DNA from: Halocynthiibacter sp. SDUM655004
GTDB taxonomy: Bacteria > Pseudomonadota > Alphaproteobacteria > Rhodobacterales > Rhodobacteraceae
Reading direction: 5' to 3'
Assembly (NCBI RefSeq): GCF_026015885.1
Contig: NZ_JAPDUG010000002.1
Span: 434,001-498,000, forward strand
DNA: 64,000 nt
The notes under the pieces are model-generated. The model made no database searches. It saw only the letters and a program-made list of their open reading frames with translations, and had not been told where the DNA came from. Shown piece by piece: positions 43,435 to 52,234 of this stretch (the stretch's first letter is position 1; every line of letters starts with the position of its first letter). The position numbers and the translations under genes are program-made.

Positions 43435-44432
43435 CGCATACTCATTTCTGTTGGAAATTCGGGAAGCACTTCATCAGCTAGGTGCCTCATTGTTTCTTCG
43501 ATATCGGCATTATTGAACCGCAGGTTCAGCGCGACGTGGTTAATCCCGTGGTCACGCAGAGACCGGAGATATGTCTTGAGGAACGCGACACCGGAACGGA
43601 ACCCGAGATGGATTGGTGTCGGCTCGGCTTCAACTTCGGCGACGAGATCAACATAGAGGGACTGCATGACAGGCTTTGTATCTGCACCGGTATTTGCACC
43701 ACGCGAACGATAGTCTTTCACCACTTGAGCCTGTGAAGCGATATCCCGTGGGTACGTCATCCAGCCGTCGCCATGGGAGGCGACCCATTCCGGGTTCTGC
43801 TGTGAACCGCCGGTGATGAGGATCGGCACCCGCCCGTTTACGGGCTTGGGCAACATATCCATCGACCCATTCAGGGTTCCATGATCGCCGGTGTGGGTCG
43901 GATACTCCGCAGACATTGCTCGGATGTAAGCCAGACTTTCGCGGAACCGCGCTCCTCGGTCAGGAAAGCTCATGCCTAGGGCCGGGTATTCTTCAGGGCG
44001 GTCGCCGGATGCGACACCCAACAAAAGACGGCCACCGGACAATTGATCGGCAGATGCGGCTGCCTTGGCTACATGTGCCGGATGGCGCAGAGGCAGGATG
44101 ATGCTGGCGATGCCGAGTGAGATGTTCCGTGTTAATCCAGACAACATGCCGAGATAAACAAATGGGTCAAACATCTGCCCGGCATCTCCGAAACTAGGCA
44201 CATTAAACGGCACGTCACGTAGCCACAAAGCGGCAAACCCTAATTCGTCAGCCATCTGTGCCCGTTCGATGTGGCGGGTCATATCCGGCACCGGGTTGCC
44301 GTGATGGGCATCCAGTGGAACAACCAGGCCAACCGTTAGGTCTCCCGGGCGGAACACGGTGTTGTAGGCCCGGTTCAGTGACGGAAACGTCATGGGTGTT
44401 GCTGTGTCTGGCATCACCTGCGTATCTACCAT
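43431..44432 (-). CDS. LLM-class flavin-dependent oxidoreductase
   Basis: 333 residues with the luciferase-like monooxygenase barrel: GLVVPLDAHHGNPVPDM near the start, GFAALWLRDVPFN, a GRLLLGVASGDRPEEY segment and VNGRVPILITGGSQQNPEW. Uses reduced flavin and oxygen to oxidise a small substrate. The ATG follows GGAGATTGAG, inside the end of the CmcJ-type gene (1-base gap). Paired with a 2-oxoglutarate-type enzyme and an SDR, so a small oxidative pathway is likely. Confidence 0.9.
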   Translation of the reverse strand: MVDTQVMPDTATPMTFPSLNRAYNTVFRPGDLTVGLVVPLDAHHGNPVPDMTRHIERAQMADELGFAALWLRDVPFNVPSFGDAGQMFDPFVYLGMLSGLTRNISLGIASIILPLRHPAHVAKAAASADQLSGGRLLLGVASGDRPEEYPALGMSFPDRGARFRESLAYIRAMSAEYPTHTGDHGTLNGSMDMLPKPVNGRVPILITGGSQQNPEWVASHGDGWMTYPRDIASQAQVVKDYRSRGANTGADTKPVMQSLYVDLVAEVEAEPTPIHLGFRSGVAFLKTYLRSLRDHGINHVALNLRFNNADIEETMRHLADEVLPEFPTEMSMR

Positions 44433-44433
44433 C

Positions 44434-45216
44434 TCAATCTCCGTAGCGCACCAAAGTGCGGCTCTCGATGCTCTGCCTGACTGTGGTGATCGTCGAGTCT
44501 TCGATCATGTCCAGCGCCGAATGGGCCACCGACGCCTTGCCCCGGTTGTCGTAGATATTAAACATCGCCACCTCGTCCGGCGTCATACGGGATTGATACA
44601 ACCATTCATGGTTCGGGTTCCCAACAAGCCCCATGATGTGCCCCCGCCGGTCGGGGTAAATCAGGTCCAGCAATAGCCAATCTTCGTTAGCCACACTGGA
44701 GGGCCGCACAAAGCCCAAGGGTGCTGAGTTGATCGGGTGTTCCACCGGACGCCACACATTGATGAAGCCGTAATGTCCGCCTGACCATTCAGCGGCTTTC
44801 GCCTCACCCAGAATGTCGATCAGCCGCCCATGTGCACCTTCGGGGCTATAGTCACTGTGGACATTGCGGGCCGGTTTGCGGGTCGCGTCGGGATCATCAA
44901 TCCGCACGGTATGGTCGAATATGATGACCTCGGTTGCCCCCACTTCACGTTTGAGCAGGGTCGCGAGTTCCAGATCATAGGCGTCTTGCCAAGTACGGCT
45001 TTGATCAAAGGCGCTCACGGTCGAGGGGGCTGTCAGGAACCCAACACTGTCATTTTCAAAACTCACACCGCCATCCATACGGACATCGGTCAGTTCTACC
45101 TCGGTTACATTGTGTTCCGGCGAGATGATCTTCCCAACAACGCCACCAGCATCAATCTGGTAGGCTTGCCGCTCAGATGCGTGAACATGGTAATTCACCG
45201 TTGCAGTGCGTGGCAT
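44434..45216 (-). CDS. CmcJ/NvfI-family oxidoreductase
   Basis: About 260 residues. The family marks are an N-terminal beta region, RKPARNVHSDYSPEG with a probable Fe-binding HxD, and AEWSGGHYGFINVWRPVEHPINSAPL, then NHEWLYQSRMTPDEVAMFNIYD. Fungal and bacterial relatives oxidise or decorate secondary metabolites. I chose the ATG at 45216 behind GAGGACAATCAAG; a longer frame reaches 45255. Second gene of the minus-strand operon. Confidence 0.85.
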   Translation of the reverse strand: MPRTATVNYHVHASERQAYQIDAGGVVGKIISPEHNVTEVELTDVRMDGGVSFENDSVGFLTAPSTVSAFDQSRTWQDAYDLELATLLKREVGATEVIIFDHTVRIDDPDATRKPARNVHSDYSPEGAHGRLIDILGEAKAAEWSGGHYGFINVWRPVEHPINSAPLGFVRPSSVANEDWLLLDLIYPDRRGHIMGLVGNPNHEWLYQSRMTPDEVAMFNIYDNRGKASVAHSALDMIEDSTITTVRQSIESRTLVRYGD

Positions 45217-45273
45217 CTTGATTGTCCTCGTTGCGGGAGGCCAGATGCGATGCACCGGGCCCAGATCAAAACC

Positions 45274-45576
45274 TCAGGCGAGATCGTCCTTGCCTTCGAT
45301 CACGAAGTGGTAGCTTTCCGATCCTGCGGTCCGGGCATCAAGATGGGGCTTGTACTCCGGGTCGTTCATGAAGCTCATCGCCGTCTCTTTCGATGGCCAT
45401 TCAAGAATGATGCGCAGCGCAGATGTTTGCTCACCGCCCTCCACTTGTTCGTGTGAGGCCGTGCGGGCCAAATACTTGCCGCCGTGCTTTGCAACCAACT
45501 TGTTGGCTGCTGGCAGATAGGCGGGGATCCAGTCTTCGCGGGAAGGCGTGACGGCGAGAACGGAATAATAGGCCAT
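45274..45576 (-). CDS. DUF1330-family small protein
   Basis: 100 residues of the ferredoxin-like DUF1330 fold: MAYYSVLAVTPSREDWIPAYLPAANKLVAKHGGKYLARTASHEQVEG then LRIILEWPSKETAMSFMNDPEYKPHLDART. Dimeric alpha/beta-barrel proteins of this kind are often small enzymes or cofactor binders in catabolic operons. AGGAGATGC precedes the ATG. It is first in the operon, 107 bases from the divergent lysR start. Confidence 0.85.
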   Translation of the reverse strand: MAYYSVLAVTPSREDWIPAYLPAANKLVAKHGGKYLARTASHEQVEGGEQTSALRIILEWPSKETAMSFMNDPEYKPHLDARTAGSESYHFVIEGKDDLA

Positions 45577-45683
45577 GAGGCATCTCCTGTTGGGTTGTGT
45601 CTGTCGCAGGAGATATGAGGCATTGCAATATCGGAATAAACTGGGTCAAATCAGAAAGGACATTTCCGGTTTTGGATATAATT

Positions 45684-46586
45684 ATGGAAACAGATACTCT
45701 GCGCCTTTTTGTTCTTGCCGCTGACAAGTTGAATATCAGCGCAGCAGGGCGAGAACTTGGGCTTGCCCCGTCGGTCGCCAGTGCGTGGATGACCAAATTG
45801 GAGAAAAGTGTGGGGGCAGACCTACTGCATCGGTCCACACGGAAGGTCGCACTCTCAACGGAGGGGCTCGAGTTCTTGCCCTATGCCAGAGACATTGTGG
45901 CGCGCGAAGACGCCGCCAGAGCCGCGCTAGGCCAGGGCAAGGCGCGGGTATCCGGCACGTTGCGCTTCACCGCCCCGAGCACATTTGCCCAACTCTATAT
46001 CGCCCCCATCTTGCCGGACTTTATGAGGGATCACCCAGACTTACGTTTGGATATGCGGCTGTCGGACAAACAGTTCGACCTTATCGATGGCAGTTTCGAT
46101 TTGGCGCTCAGGAATGCCGTTCTTGAGGACTCAAGCCTGCGTGGTCGCAAACTCGCCGATGACACGCGCATCCTCTGCGCTTCACCGGATTACTTGAAAG
46201 AGCATGGACAGCCAGAGACGCCTGATGGCCTTAAAGATCATCAACTGGTGGCATTCGGAAATGACCTGCCACATCGCATGATCAAAGATGACGGTACACA
46301 TGCAGACTTTGATCCAAACCTAGGCCACTGCAATTTGATCATGGACGATGGGCATAGCCACAAGGTCGCAACGCTAGCTGGTGCTGGCATCGCACAAAAT
46401 TCCCTGTGGAGTGTGCATGATGAACTCTCCTCCGGTCGTCTAGTCCGTGTCCTCTCGGACTACACTTGCGTGGCCGACACCGCTCTCTGGTTGATCTATC
46501 CGCAGACAAACGTTCTCTCCGCAAAAGTGCGGGTGTTTATGGACTTTCTTCTCGACCGGATCGGGAAAAAACCAGCGTGGCAATAG
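45684..46586 (+). CDS. LysR-family transcriptional regulator
   Basis: About 300 residues from the ATG at 45684 (METDTLRLF). Residues 1-60 are the winged helix (LFVLAADKLNISAAGRELGLAPSVASAWMTKLEKSVGADLLHRSTRKVALS), the rest the periplasmic-binding-like effector domain (SGTLRFTAPSTFAQLYIAPILPDF). Divergent from the DUF1330-CmcJ-LLM-SDR operon, which it most likely controls in response to that pathway's substrate. Confidence 0.9.
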   Translation: METDTLRLFVLAADKLNISAAGRELGLAPSVASAWMTKLEKSVGADLLHRSTRKVALSTEGLEFLPYARDIVAREDAARAALGQGKARVSGTLRFTAPSTFAQLYIAPILPDFMRDHPDLRLDMRLSDKQFDLIDGSFDLALRNAVLEDSSLRGRKLADDTRILCASPDYLKEHGQPETPDGLKDHQLVAFGNDLPHRMIKDDGTHADFDPNLGHCNLIMDDGHSHKVATLAGAGIAQNSLWSVHDELSSGRLVRVLSDYTCVADTALWLIYPQTNVLSAKVRVFMDFLLDRIGKKPAWQ

Positions 46587-46689
46587 CATGTTCTGCGAGG
46601 GTCAATTTGCTTGTTAAGCCGCCATGCATGTAAAGCGCAGCATTTGTTGGTATGGGCTCAAAGCCGACCTCGGGTGCAATGCAGCGTCT

Positions 46690-47418
46690 TGTGGTATGAT
46701 GTTTTGTCAACGTCGGGTTGTCGATGTGGAGGGCGTGGTGGAACGGAGGATCCGTCATGGAAACACCAAACCTACCCGCCATCCGCGCACTACGCCCAGC
46801 CTGGAACAAAGGCCGGATCGTCGGCCAGAAACGGCCGCTCAAGCCCAAACACGTCTGGGCGATCAGGGTGCGGCTGGAGCTGGCCGAAAACCATCGCGAT
46901 CTGGCCCTCTTCAATCTTGCCATCGACAGCAAGTTGCGCGGCTGCGACTTAGTGAAAATGAAAGTGGTTGATATCAAGGCGTCAGGCCAAATAAAGGAGC
47001 GCGCGTCGGTTCTGCAGAGCAAGACGCAAAAACCTGTGCGGTTCGAAATTTCTGAAGGCGCTCGAGCATCGCTGGCGCGGTGGATGCGAGAGCCGCTCAT
47101 GATTGGTTCAGAATATCTCTGGCCCGGGCGCTTTCACGAACGGCTTCATATCTCGACCCGCCAGTACGCGCGAATTGTCCGTGAGTGGGTGACGTCCATC
47201 GGTCTGGAAGCCAGCGCATATGGCACGCACTCGATGCGGCGTACAAAGGTCACGCAGATTTACAAGAAAACCGGCAACCTGCGGGCAGTCCAGCTGTTGT
47301 TGGGCCATACCAAGATGGACAGCACTGTCAGATACTTGGGCGTTGAGCTTGAAGATGCGCTGGCCATCGCCGAAGCTATCGAAATTTAAACCAATGGGCC
47401 GTCGTCACAGACGGCCCA
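46690..47418 (+). repeat. direct repeat, copy 2
   Basis: Counterpart of 41778-42506 in the same orientation. Together they flank the 4.2-kb LysR/oxidoreductase unit. Confidence 0.85.
46757..47389 (+). CDS. short tyrosine recombinase, copy 2
   Basis: 210 residues with the complete set R61, K89, H158-x-x-R161, G183-H184 and Y193, so this copy is the better candidate for an active enzyme. It differs from copy 1 mainly near residues 45-57 and at the end. It would cut and join short DNA sites through a 3'-phosphotyrosine link. Its own target site is not known; the conserved ~65 bp before the ATG and the hairpin after the stop are candidates. Confidence 0.88.
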   Translation: METPNLPAIRALRPAWNKGRIVGQKRPLKPKHVWAIRVRLELAENHRDLALFNLAIDSKLRGCDLVKMKVVDIKASGQIKERASVLQSKTQKPVRFEISEGARASLARWMREPLMIGSEYLWPGRFHERLHISTRQYARIVREWVTSIGLEASAYGTHSMRRTKVTQIYKKTGNLRAVQLLLGHTKMDSTVRYLGVELEDALAIAEAIEI

Positions 47419-47419
47419 T
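47394..47419 (+). terminator. hairpin after recombinase copy 2
   Basis: ATGGGCCGTC (47394-47403) and GACGGCCCAT (47410-47419), 10-bp perfect stem, loop GTCACA. No T-run. Confidence 0.6.
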
Positions 47420-47547
47420 ACCTGCCGTTCGTGACCACCAGGAGCCGACCAACGGCACCGGCCCTTTGCTGCCATTCGCTGCGTTGCAGCGCTTGGGCGC
47501 GATCTGGACAATTGCGCGCTGCTGGAATGCGACCTAATATTGTTTGA

Positions 47548-48594
47548 TTGCTAACTCGCGAGACTGACTTGCCGAAACCGTTTATTTCTACAAGAGCGCT
47601 TCACGGGTTGGAGCATGGCCTGCGGCTTCAGATTGGCCCGGCATCACTACGCAAGTTGCTCGATAGCGTTGATCTGCCGGCTGGGGTGCTCGAAACGCCC
47701 CGTTTCTATGTGCCGCAGGCTCACGCGATTGCGTTCCTCGGGGCGGTGGCTGGGCATGTCGGATACAGCAATGCCCTGTTTGCACTGGGAGACTATGCGT
47801 CCGTAAAGAGCTATGGGCTGTTTGGCGAATTCGTTACTGAAGCGAAGACATTTGGTGCGGCCATGGGCGCAACCCGCGACCTGATGGCGTTTCACGTTTC
47901 GAATGATCGATTGAGCCTGCGCCATGAGGCCAATTCCTTCAGGGTCAACTACCATGCTGCGCTGCAAAATATTCCCCAGTATGAGCATTACGCGCCGTTG
48001 GCGCTCGCTGTAGTTCTCTCAATCGCTGAACCCTATTTCGGACGCGGATATCGACGCTCAGTGACCCTTAATCTTCCGAAACCATCAAATGTTACCGACT
48101 TTGAGTATTTCTTTGGGTGCGATGTTCGGTTCGACCAGCCAGAGTTGTCCGTGGTGTTCGATCAGGCGGCGGCAACTGCGACGCGCCGCTTTCAGACCTC
48201 CCGGGTAGTCACCCTAGGAGAGGTTGCTCGCGACGCTTTTGGTGCAGCACCGCGCAGACTGGTTCCAGCCGTCGAAGCGCTCGTACGGGCCGACATCGAA
48301 GGCGCGGTCAATATAGATGACATCGCCCGCAGACTCGACATGTCGGAGCGGACACTCAGAAGGCGGCTCGACGATAGCGGCACCCATTTCCGGGAACTCG
48401 TTCGACGGACCCGGGTCGATCTTGCCAGGGAACTTTTGACGCAAACCGATCTGGATATGAACGAAATCGCGCAACGGGTGGGCTATTCCCACCCCTCGCA
48501 TCTCGGCCGCGCCTTTCGCGAGCTTACGGGCATCTCACCCTCAGATTTACGCTACGCCGCACGCAACAAGGTGGCCGGAAATGGTTACCTCTGA
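47548..48594 (+). CDS. AraC-family transcriptional regulator
   Basis: 348 residues from a TTG; a second TTG at 47569 is equally possible. The N-terminal ~220 residues are an Arabinose_bd-like domain (GLEHGLRLQIGPASLRKLLDSVDLP, FGLFGEFV-type core). The C-terminal ~100 residues are two helix-turn-helix motifs: INIDDIARRLDMSERTLRRRLDDSG and MNEIAQRVGYSHPSHLGRAFRELTGISPSDLR. It precedes the DUF1254 gene by 47 bases on the same strand and may regulate it. Confidence 0.88.
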   Translation: MLTRETDLPKPFISTRALHGLEHGLRLQIGPASLRKLLDSVDLPAGVLETPRFYVPQAHAIAFLGAVAGHVGYSNALFALGDYASVKSYGLFGEFVTEAKTFGAAMGATRDLMAFHVSNDRLSLRHEANSFRVNYHAALQNIPQYEHYAPLALAVVLSIAEPYFGRGYRRSVTLNLPKPSNVTDFEYFFGCDVRFDQPELSVVFDQAAATATRRFQTSRVVTLGEVARDAFGAAPRRLVPAVEALVRADIEGAVNIDDIARRLDMSERTLRRRLDDSGTHFRELVRRTRVDLARELLTQTDLDMNEIAQRVGYSHPSHLGRAFRELTGISPSDLRYAARNKVAGNGYL

Positions 48595-48641
48595 TGGTCT
48601 GGCCATGATAGATCGTCAGAAAACATAACGGGAGATCAACC

Positions 48642-49694
48642 ATGTTCGGTAGGAAAATGATGCAGTCTCGGCGCGGTTTCTCGCATCTCGCCCTTAGCTT
48701 GCCAGCCATCGCGACAATGATGATTTGCGGCTCCGCTTATGCGGAAATTCCGGTTTCCGTCGATACGTTTGTGCGTGCAGAGACCGACTTGACCATGAAG
48801 CGCTATGTGGATCAGGGCGGCTTTGGCAAGTTCTTCCATATTCGAGTGCCTGTCCCCCTGGACAAGCAGGACGTGATCCGGATGAACCGCGACACGCTCT
48901 ACTCTGCGGGCGTCTTCGATCTCGATGCGGGTCCGGTGACGATCGTGAAACCCGATAGCGACGGTCGCTTCCAGTCCATGCTTATTATCAATGAAGACCA
49001 CTCGATGTTGCCGGTCGAACATGGCGCAGGAGAATTCACATTCTCGAGGCGCGAAATCGGTACGCGCTACGTCATCATCGTCTTGCGAACTTTTGTCGAC
49101 GCGACCAGCGAAGAGGACATCAAGACGGCGAATGCCCTTCAGGACGCCGTTCAGGTCAAGCAGGTTGTAATGGGCAGTTTCGTGATCCCTGACTGGAACG
49201 AAGAGTCGCTTGTCGTCCTTCGAAAGGCGATCAACGTTCTTGCCGCGACGAAAGTGAGCGCCGCTGGAATGTTTGGCGACAAGAACAAGCTCAACCCGAT
49301 TGACCATCTCCTGGGCACAGCATACGGATGGGGCGGAAATCCTGTCGAGGCCGCGGCGTACGAAAACGTGGTGCCCGAAAAGAACGATGGGAAAACTCCC
49401 TACGTCCTGGAAATTTCCGAGGCGGTCCCAGTGGACGGATTCGTGTCCGTCACAGTTTACAATAAGGACGGCTTCATGGAGCCGAACGATCTCGGGATGA
49501 ACTCGATCAACAACGTGACCGCAAAGCGAAATGACGATGGAAGTGTCACTGTCCATTTCGGCGACTGCAATGATGGACGGATCAACTGCCTTCCGATCAC
49601 AGAAGGTTGGAACTACATTGTGCGAATGTATCAGCCGCGTGAAGAACTCACCTCGGGCGGTTGGACCTTCCCGCCGGCAACGCCTGTCCAGTAA
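48642..49694 (+). CDS. exported DUF1254/DUF1214 protein
   Basis: 350 residues with a signal peptide (LALSLPAIATMMICGSAYA, cleavage near 34). DUF1254 follows (VDTFVRAETDLTMKRYVDQGGFGKFFHIRVPVPLDKQDVIRMNRDTLYSAGVFDLDAGP), then DUF1214 near the C-terminus (FVSVTVYNKDGFMEPNDLGMNSINNVTAKRNDDGSVTVHFGDC). Function of the family is not established. GGGAGATCAACC precedes the ATG. Confidence 0.88.
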   Translation: MFGRKMMQSRRGFSHLALSLPAIATMMICGSAYAEIPVSVDTFVRAETDLTMKRYVDQGGFGKFFHIRVPVPLDKQDVIRMNRDTLYSAGVFDLDAGPVTIVKPDSDGRFQSMLIINEDHSMLPVEHGAGEFTFSRREIGTRYVIIVLRTFVDATSEEDIKTANALQDAVQVKQVVMGSFVIPDWNEESLVVLRKAINVLAATKVSAAGMFGDKNKLNPIDHLLGTAYGWGGNPVEAAAYENVVPEKNDGKTPYVLEISEAVPVDGFVSVTVYNKDGFMEPNDLGMNSINNVTAKRNDDGSVTVHFGDCNDGRINCLPITEGWNYIVRMYQPREELTSGGWTFPPATPVQ

Positions 49695-50091
49695 GCGAGC
49701 CGGACGGACGAACAGTGATCCAGATGCAATCATCTGTCCGGGACAATTCGTTGAACGGCGGTTGGTGGCACCTTTTTCGCCTTCGCCTAGTGGCACAACC
49801 GGGAAAGGCCAATCGGCTAGGAATGTCAGCTCTTCGGAAAGCCGTCTGTTTGTTTCGCGGACGCAGCGATGAACCGGCTACCGGTCGGGCCGGTAACTGA
49901 TCGAGGCAAAGGCAATAACTGTTTCCGAGACGGTCGATCGTGGTAATTGGCGTCAGACATGAAGGCGTAAAGCAGCCGTGAAGTGCACTCGAAGAAGCTT
50001 TCTGTCGTTTCTAAAGCGTCCCAACGGCCGCTTTCGAGGATTGTCGACAACGACTTCGCACCCGCAGCAGACTTCCGCTTTCCGCCGATTC
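49695..50091. other. gap before the IS element
   Basis: About 400 bases with no supported gene. Short frames on both strands lack ribosome sites and recognisable domains. It probably is relic DNA between the DUF1254 gene and the insertion. Confidence 0.5.
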
Positions 50092-51657
50092 TGTGGAAAA
50101 ACTCCTGTTTGCGAGCGCAGAAATAGCTGTTCCAAATTCGGCGCGAGCGCCTTTCCTGTCAGGTTTTTCGTATTTGCTGCGGTGCAGGAAAGATCCCTCT
50201 CGTGCATTGGCTTCGCCGATACCCTGCCGGGCAATGCTTGGCCAATTTCCGGAGGTTTTGGGCGGTTGCAGCGAGTAGAAATTCGTCATTTGCGCCGTTC
50301 GGTCCGCGTAATCGCAATCGTCCCAGCCTCAAGATCCGTTTGAGGTGGGCGAAGAGCATTTCGACCTTTCTGCGCAGGCGCATCGAGATGGCGTATTGTC
50401 TGGTCTTGGCGATATCGCGGGCGACTTGGCGGGCGTCTTCATGTTCTTCGCGGGTGATGGACCGGAAGTCGGCATTGGGGCAGCAGCGTGACTTCGATGG
50501 ACATGCCTGACAGGTGAGTCGCAAGCCGCGGTATTTGGCGCGCCCCTGTCCGGTCGGCCCCCGGTTTGGGTCGGAATAATTCCGCCGGAACTGCTTCAGC
50601 TCTTGTCCCTCGGGGCAGATGTATTGATCGTTCTCGGCGTCCCATTCGAAGTCCGCCCGGCTCCAGGTGCCGTCGATACGGTTGGATTTTTCAAGGACCG
50701 GGATATGCGGCGCGATCTTGCGATCAACCAGCCAGCCCAGCATCGGCCCGGTGCCATAGGCGGTGTCTGCGATCAGGTGTTCGGGATGCAGGTCGAACTT
50801 GGCCTTCACCCGCTCCAGCATGGTCTTGGTCGATCCTACCTCGGCCTGCCGGATTGATCTGGTTGCTTCCACGTCGACGATCACCCCGTGATCGGTGTCG
50901 ATCAGGTAATTGTCGGAATAGCTGAAGAACGCAGGACCTTTGCGGGCGGCAGTCCATTGACTGGCCGGGTCGGAATGCGAGGTGAACTTGGGCTGCACCT
51001 CGCTTGCTGCGCCAAAGGCGGCCTCATCCAGCGTATCGAGGTACTCACGCACCGCTCGGGGTACATCCGCCGGGTCGATGCTTGCCGCGTCCCAGTCCTC
51101 TTTGGGCGTGGAGTTCTGCTTGTTGGCATCGGCTTCGATCAGGCTGGCATCAATCGCCATGCGCTGGCCACTCACCAGACGTTCCTCGATACACCGCGCG
51201 GCCTTCGTCTCGAACAGGTGCCGCAGTAATTCGCTGTCGCGGAAACAGCCGTGACGATTCTTGGAAAGGGTCGAATGATCCGGGACCCGGTCGCTTAGAT
51301 CGAGGCGGCAGAACCAGCGATACGCGAGGTTAAGATGCACTTCTTCGCAGAGTCGCCGCTCTGACCGGATGCCAAAACAATAGCCGACCAACAGCATCCG
51401 GATCAGCAGCTCGGGATCGACCGACGGGCGGCCGGTGTGATTATAGAAGTCTGCAAGATGGGCCCGGATGCTGCTCAGGTCGAGGAACCGGTCGATGGAT
51501 CGCAGCAAGTGATCCGTGGGGATGTGATCCTCGAGCGAGAACGCGTAAAACAGCGCAGGTTGTGCTTCTTGCCTCGGTCCCATCATGGCTCAATCCCCAA
51601 TCTTATAAGGAAATTGAATCAGCCAAACACCTTCAAATCAACAAGAGTTTTTCAACA
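50092..51657 (-). mobile_element. IS1182-family insertion sequence
   Basis: Imperfect terminal inverted repeats (16 of 20 match): TGTGGAAAAACTCCTGTTTG at 50092-50111 and, on the minus strand, TGTTGAAAAACTCTTGTTGA at 51657-51638. They enclose one transposase frame, total about 1566 bp. No target duplication was obvious at the edges. Confidence 0.8.
50159..51586 (-). CDS. IS1182-family transposase
   Basis: 475 residues: N-terminal DUF772-type domain (FYAFSLEDHIPTDHLLRSIDRFLD, GRPSVDPELLIRMLLVGYCFGIRSERRL), DDE core with MAIDASLIEADANK and LIADTAYGTGPM, a Cys-rich insert (CQACPSKSRCCP) and the C-terminal E region (RRKVEMLFAHLKRILRLGRLRLRG). Full length, no stops. It moves the element by cut-and-paste. 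GC-rich relative to nearby island genes. Confidence 0.93.
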   Translation of the reverse strand: MMGPRQEAQPALFYAFSLEDHIPTDHLLRSIDRFLDLSSIRAHLADFYNHTGRPSVDPELLIRMLLVGYCFGIRSERRLCEEVHLNLAYRWFCRLDLSDRVPDHSTLSKNRHGCFRDSELLRHLFETKAARCIEERLVSGQRMAIDASLIEADANKQNSTPKEDWDAASIDPADVPRAVREYLDTLDEAAFGAASEVQPKFTSHSDPASQWTAARKGPAFFSYSDNYLIDTDHGVIVDVEATRSIRQAEVGSTKTMLERVKAKFDLHPEHLIADTAYGTGPMLGWLVDRKIAPHIPVLEKSNRIDGTWSRADFEWDAENDQYICPEGQELKQFRRNYSDPNRGPTGQGRAKYRGLRLTCQACPSKSRCCPNADFRSITREEHEDARQVARDIAKTRQYAISMRLRRKVEMLFAHLKRILRLGRLRLRGPNGANDEFLLAATAQNLRKLAKHCPAGYRRSQCTRGIFPAPQQIRKT

Positions 51658-52141
51658 AAATACGCCCAGACACCTCTCGTTACTGCCACAAAAGATCTCT
51701 CCGGTTTCAAATAATCGGGCATGAACAACAATCCACAACACTGGGTCTAAAACGTTTGAGTTCACGCGAACGATGCACGAGACCAAATCAGTCAATGGAT
51801 TCTGCCAATCCACGCCAACCGACCCTAACCTAGCGCCTCCTGAACACAACGTCCCATAATGCACCGCCCCCCGGTCCGAATTATGACATTCAGATAAAAA
51901 ACCTCCCCCGCCGGTCAGGTACCTATGAGGTTCCAAAGATTCAACACCCGCCCCCCCTCAGGGTAATTGACGTGTCCTCGATCAGGTTATGTCTGGTTTA
52001 GTACTCGCTATGAGAACATCGCAACCGACTGAGATGATCACGTTGCAACTGACCACAAAACCCGCGCCAAATTTAACCGTTTTCGATCTCACCCCCCGCA
52101 TCGCGACGCCTTTTGCAAAACGCGATTTTAAAAACCAGCCC
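51658..52141. other. non-coding stretch between the IS and the iterons
   Basis: About 480 bases with no supported gene and mixed, C-rich composition. It runs into the 9-bp iteron clusters at 52142 and ends before the DUF3987 gene, so it may be part of a replication origin. Confidence 0.45.
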
Positions 52142-52168
52142 CTGCTATTTCCGCTATTTCTGCTAATC
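52142..52168 (+). repeat. three tandem 9-bp iterons (first cluster)
   Basis: CTGCTATTT, CCGCTATTT and CTGCTAATC follow each other without gaps. Confidence 0.75.
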
Positions 52169-52198
52169 GAGTCCCAGATTTCGGCGTTTGCGCGGCCC

Positions 52199-52225
52199 GA
52201 TTAGCAGGATTAGCAAGATTAGCAG
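52199..52225 (-). repeat. three tandem 9-bp iterons (second cluster, inverted)
   Basis: On the minus strand CTGCTAATC, TTGCTAATC and CTGCTAATC, the same unit as at 52142-52168 but reversed. The 30-base spacer is GC-rich. The array ends nine bases before the stop of the DUF3987 gene. Confidence 0.75.
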
Positions 52226-52234
52226 GGGTGGCGT

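Noticed and set aside
46537-47100. 187-residue minus-strand frame
   Set aside because: It runs across lysR end and recombinase copy 2 on the opposite strand; no domain.
49826-50050. 74-residue minus-strand frame before the IS
   Set aside because: No ribosome site, family or conservation that I can see.
52142-52225. CRISPR array
   Set aside because: Units are only 9 bp, contiguous and partly inverted; no spacers and no cas genes. Iterons fit better.
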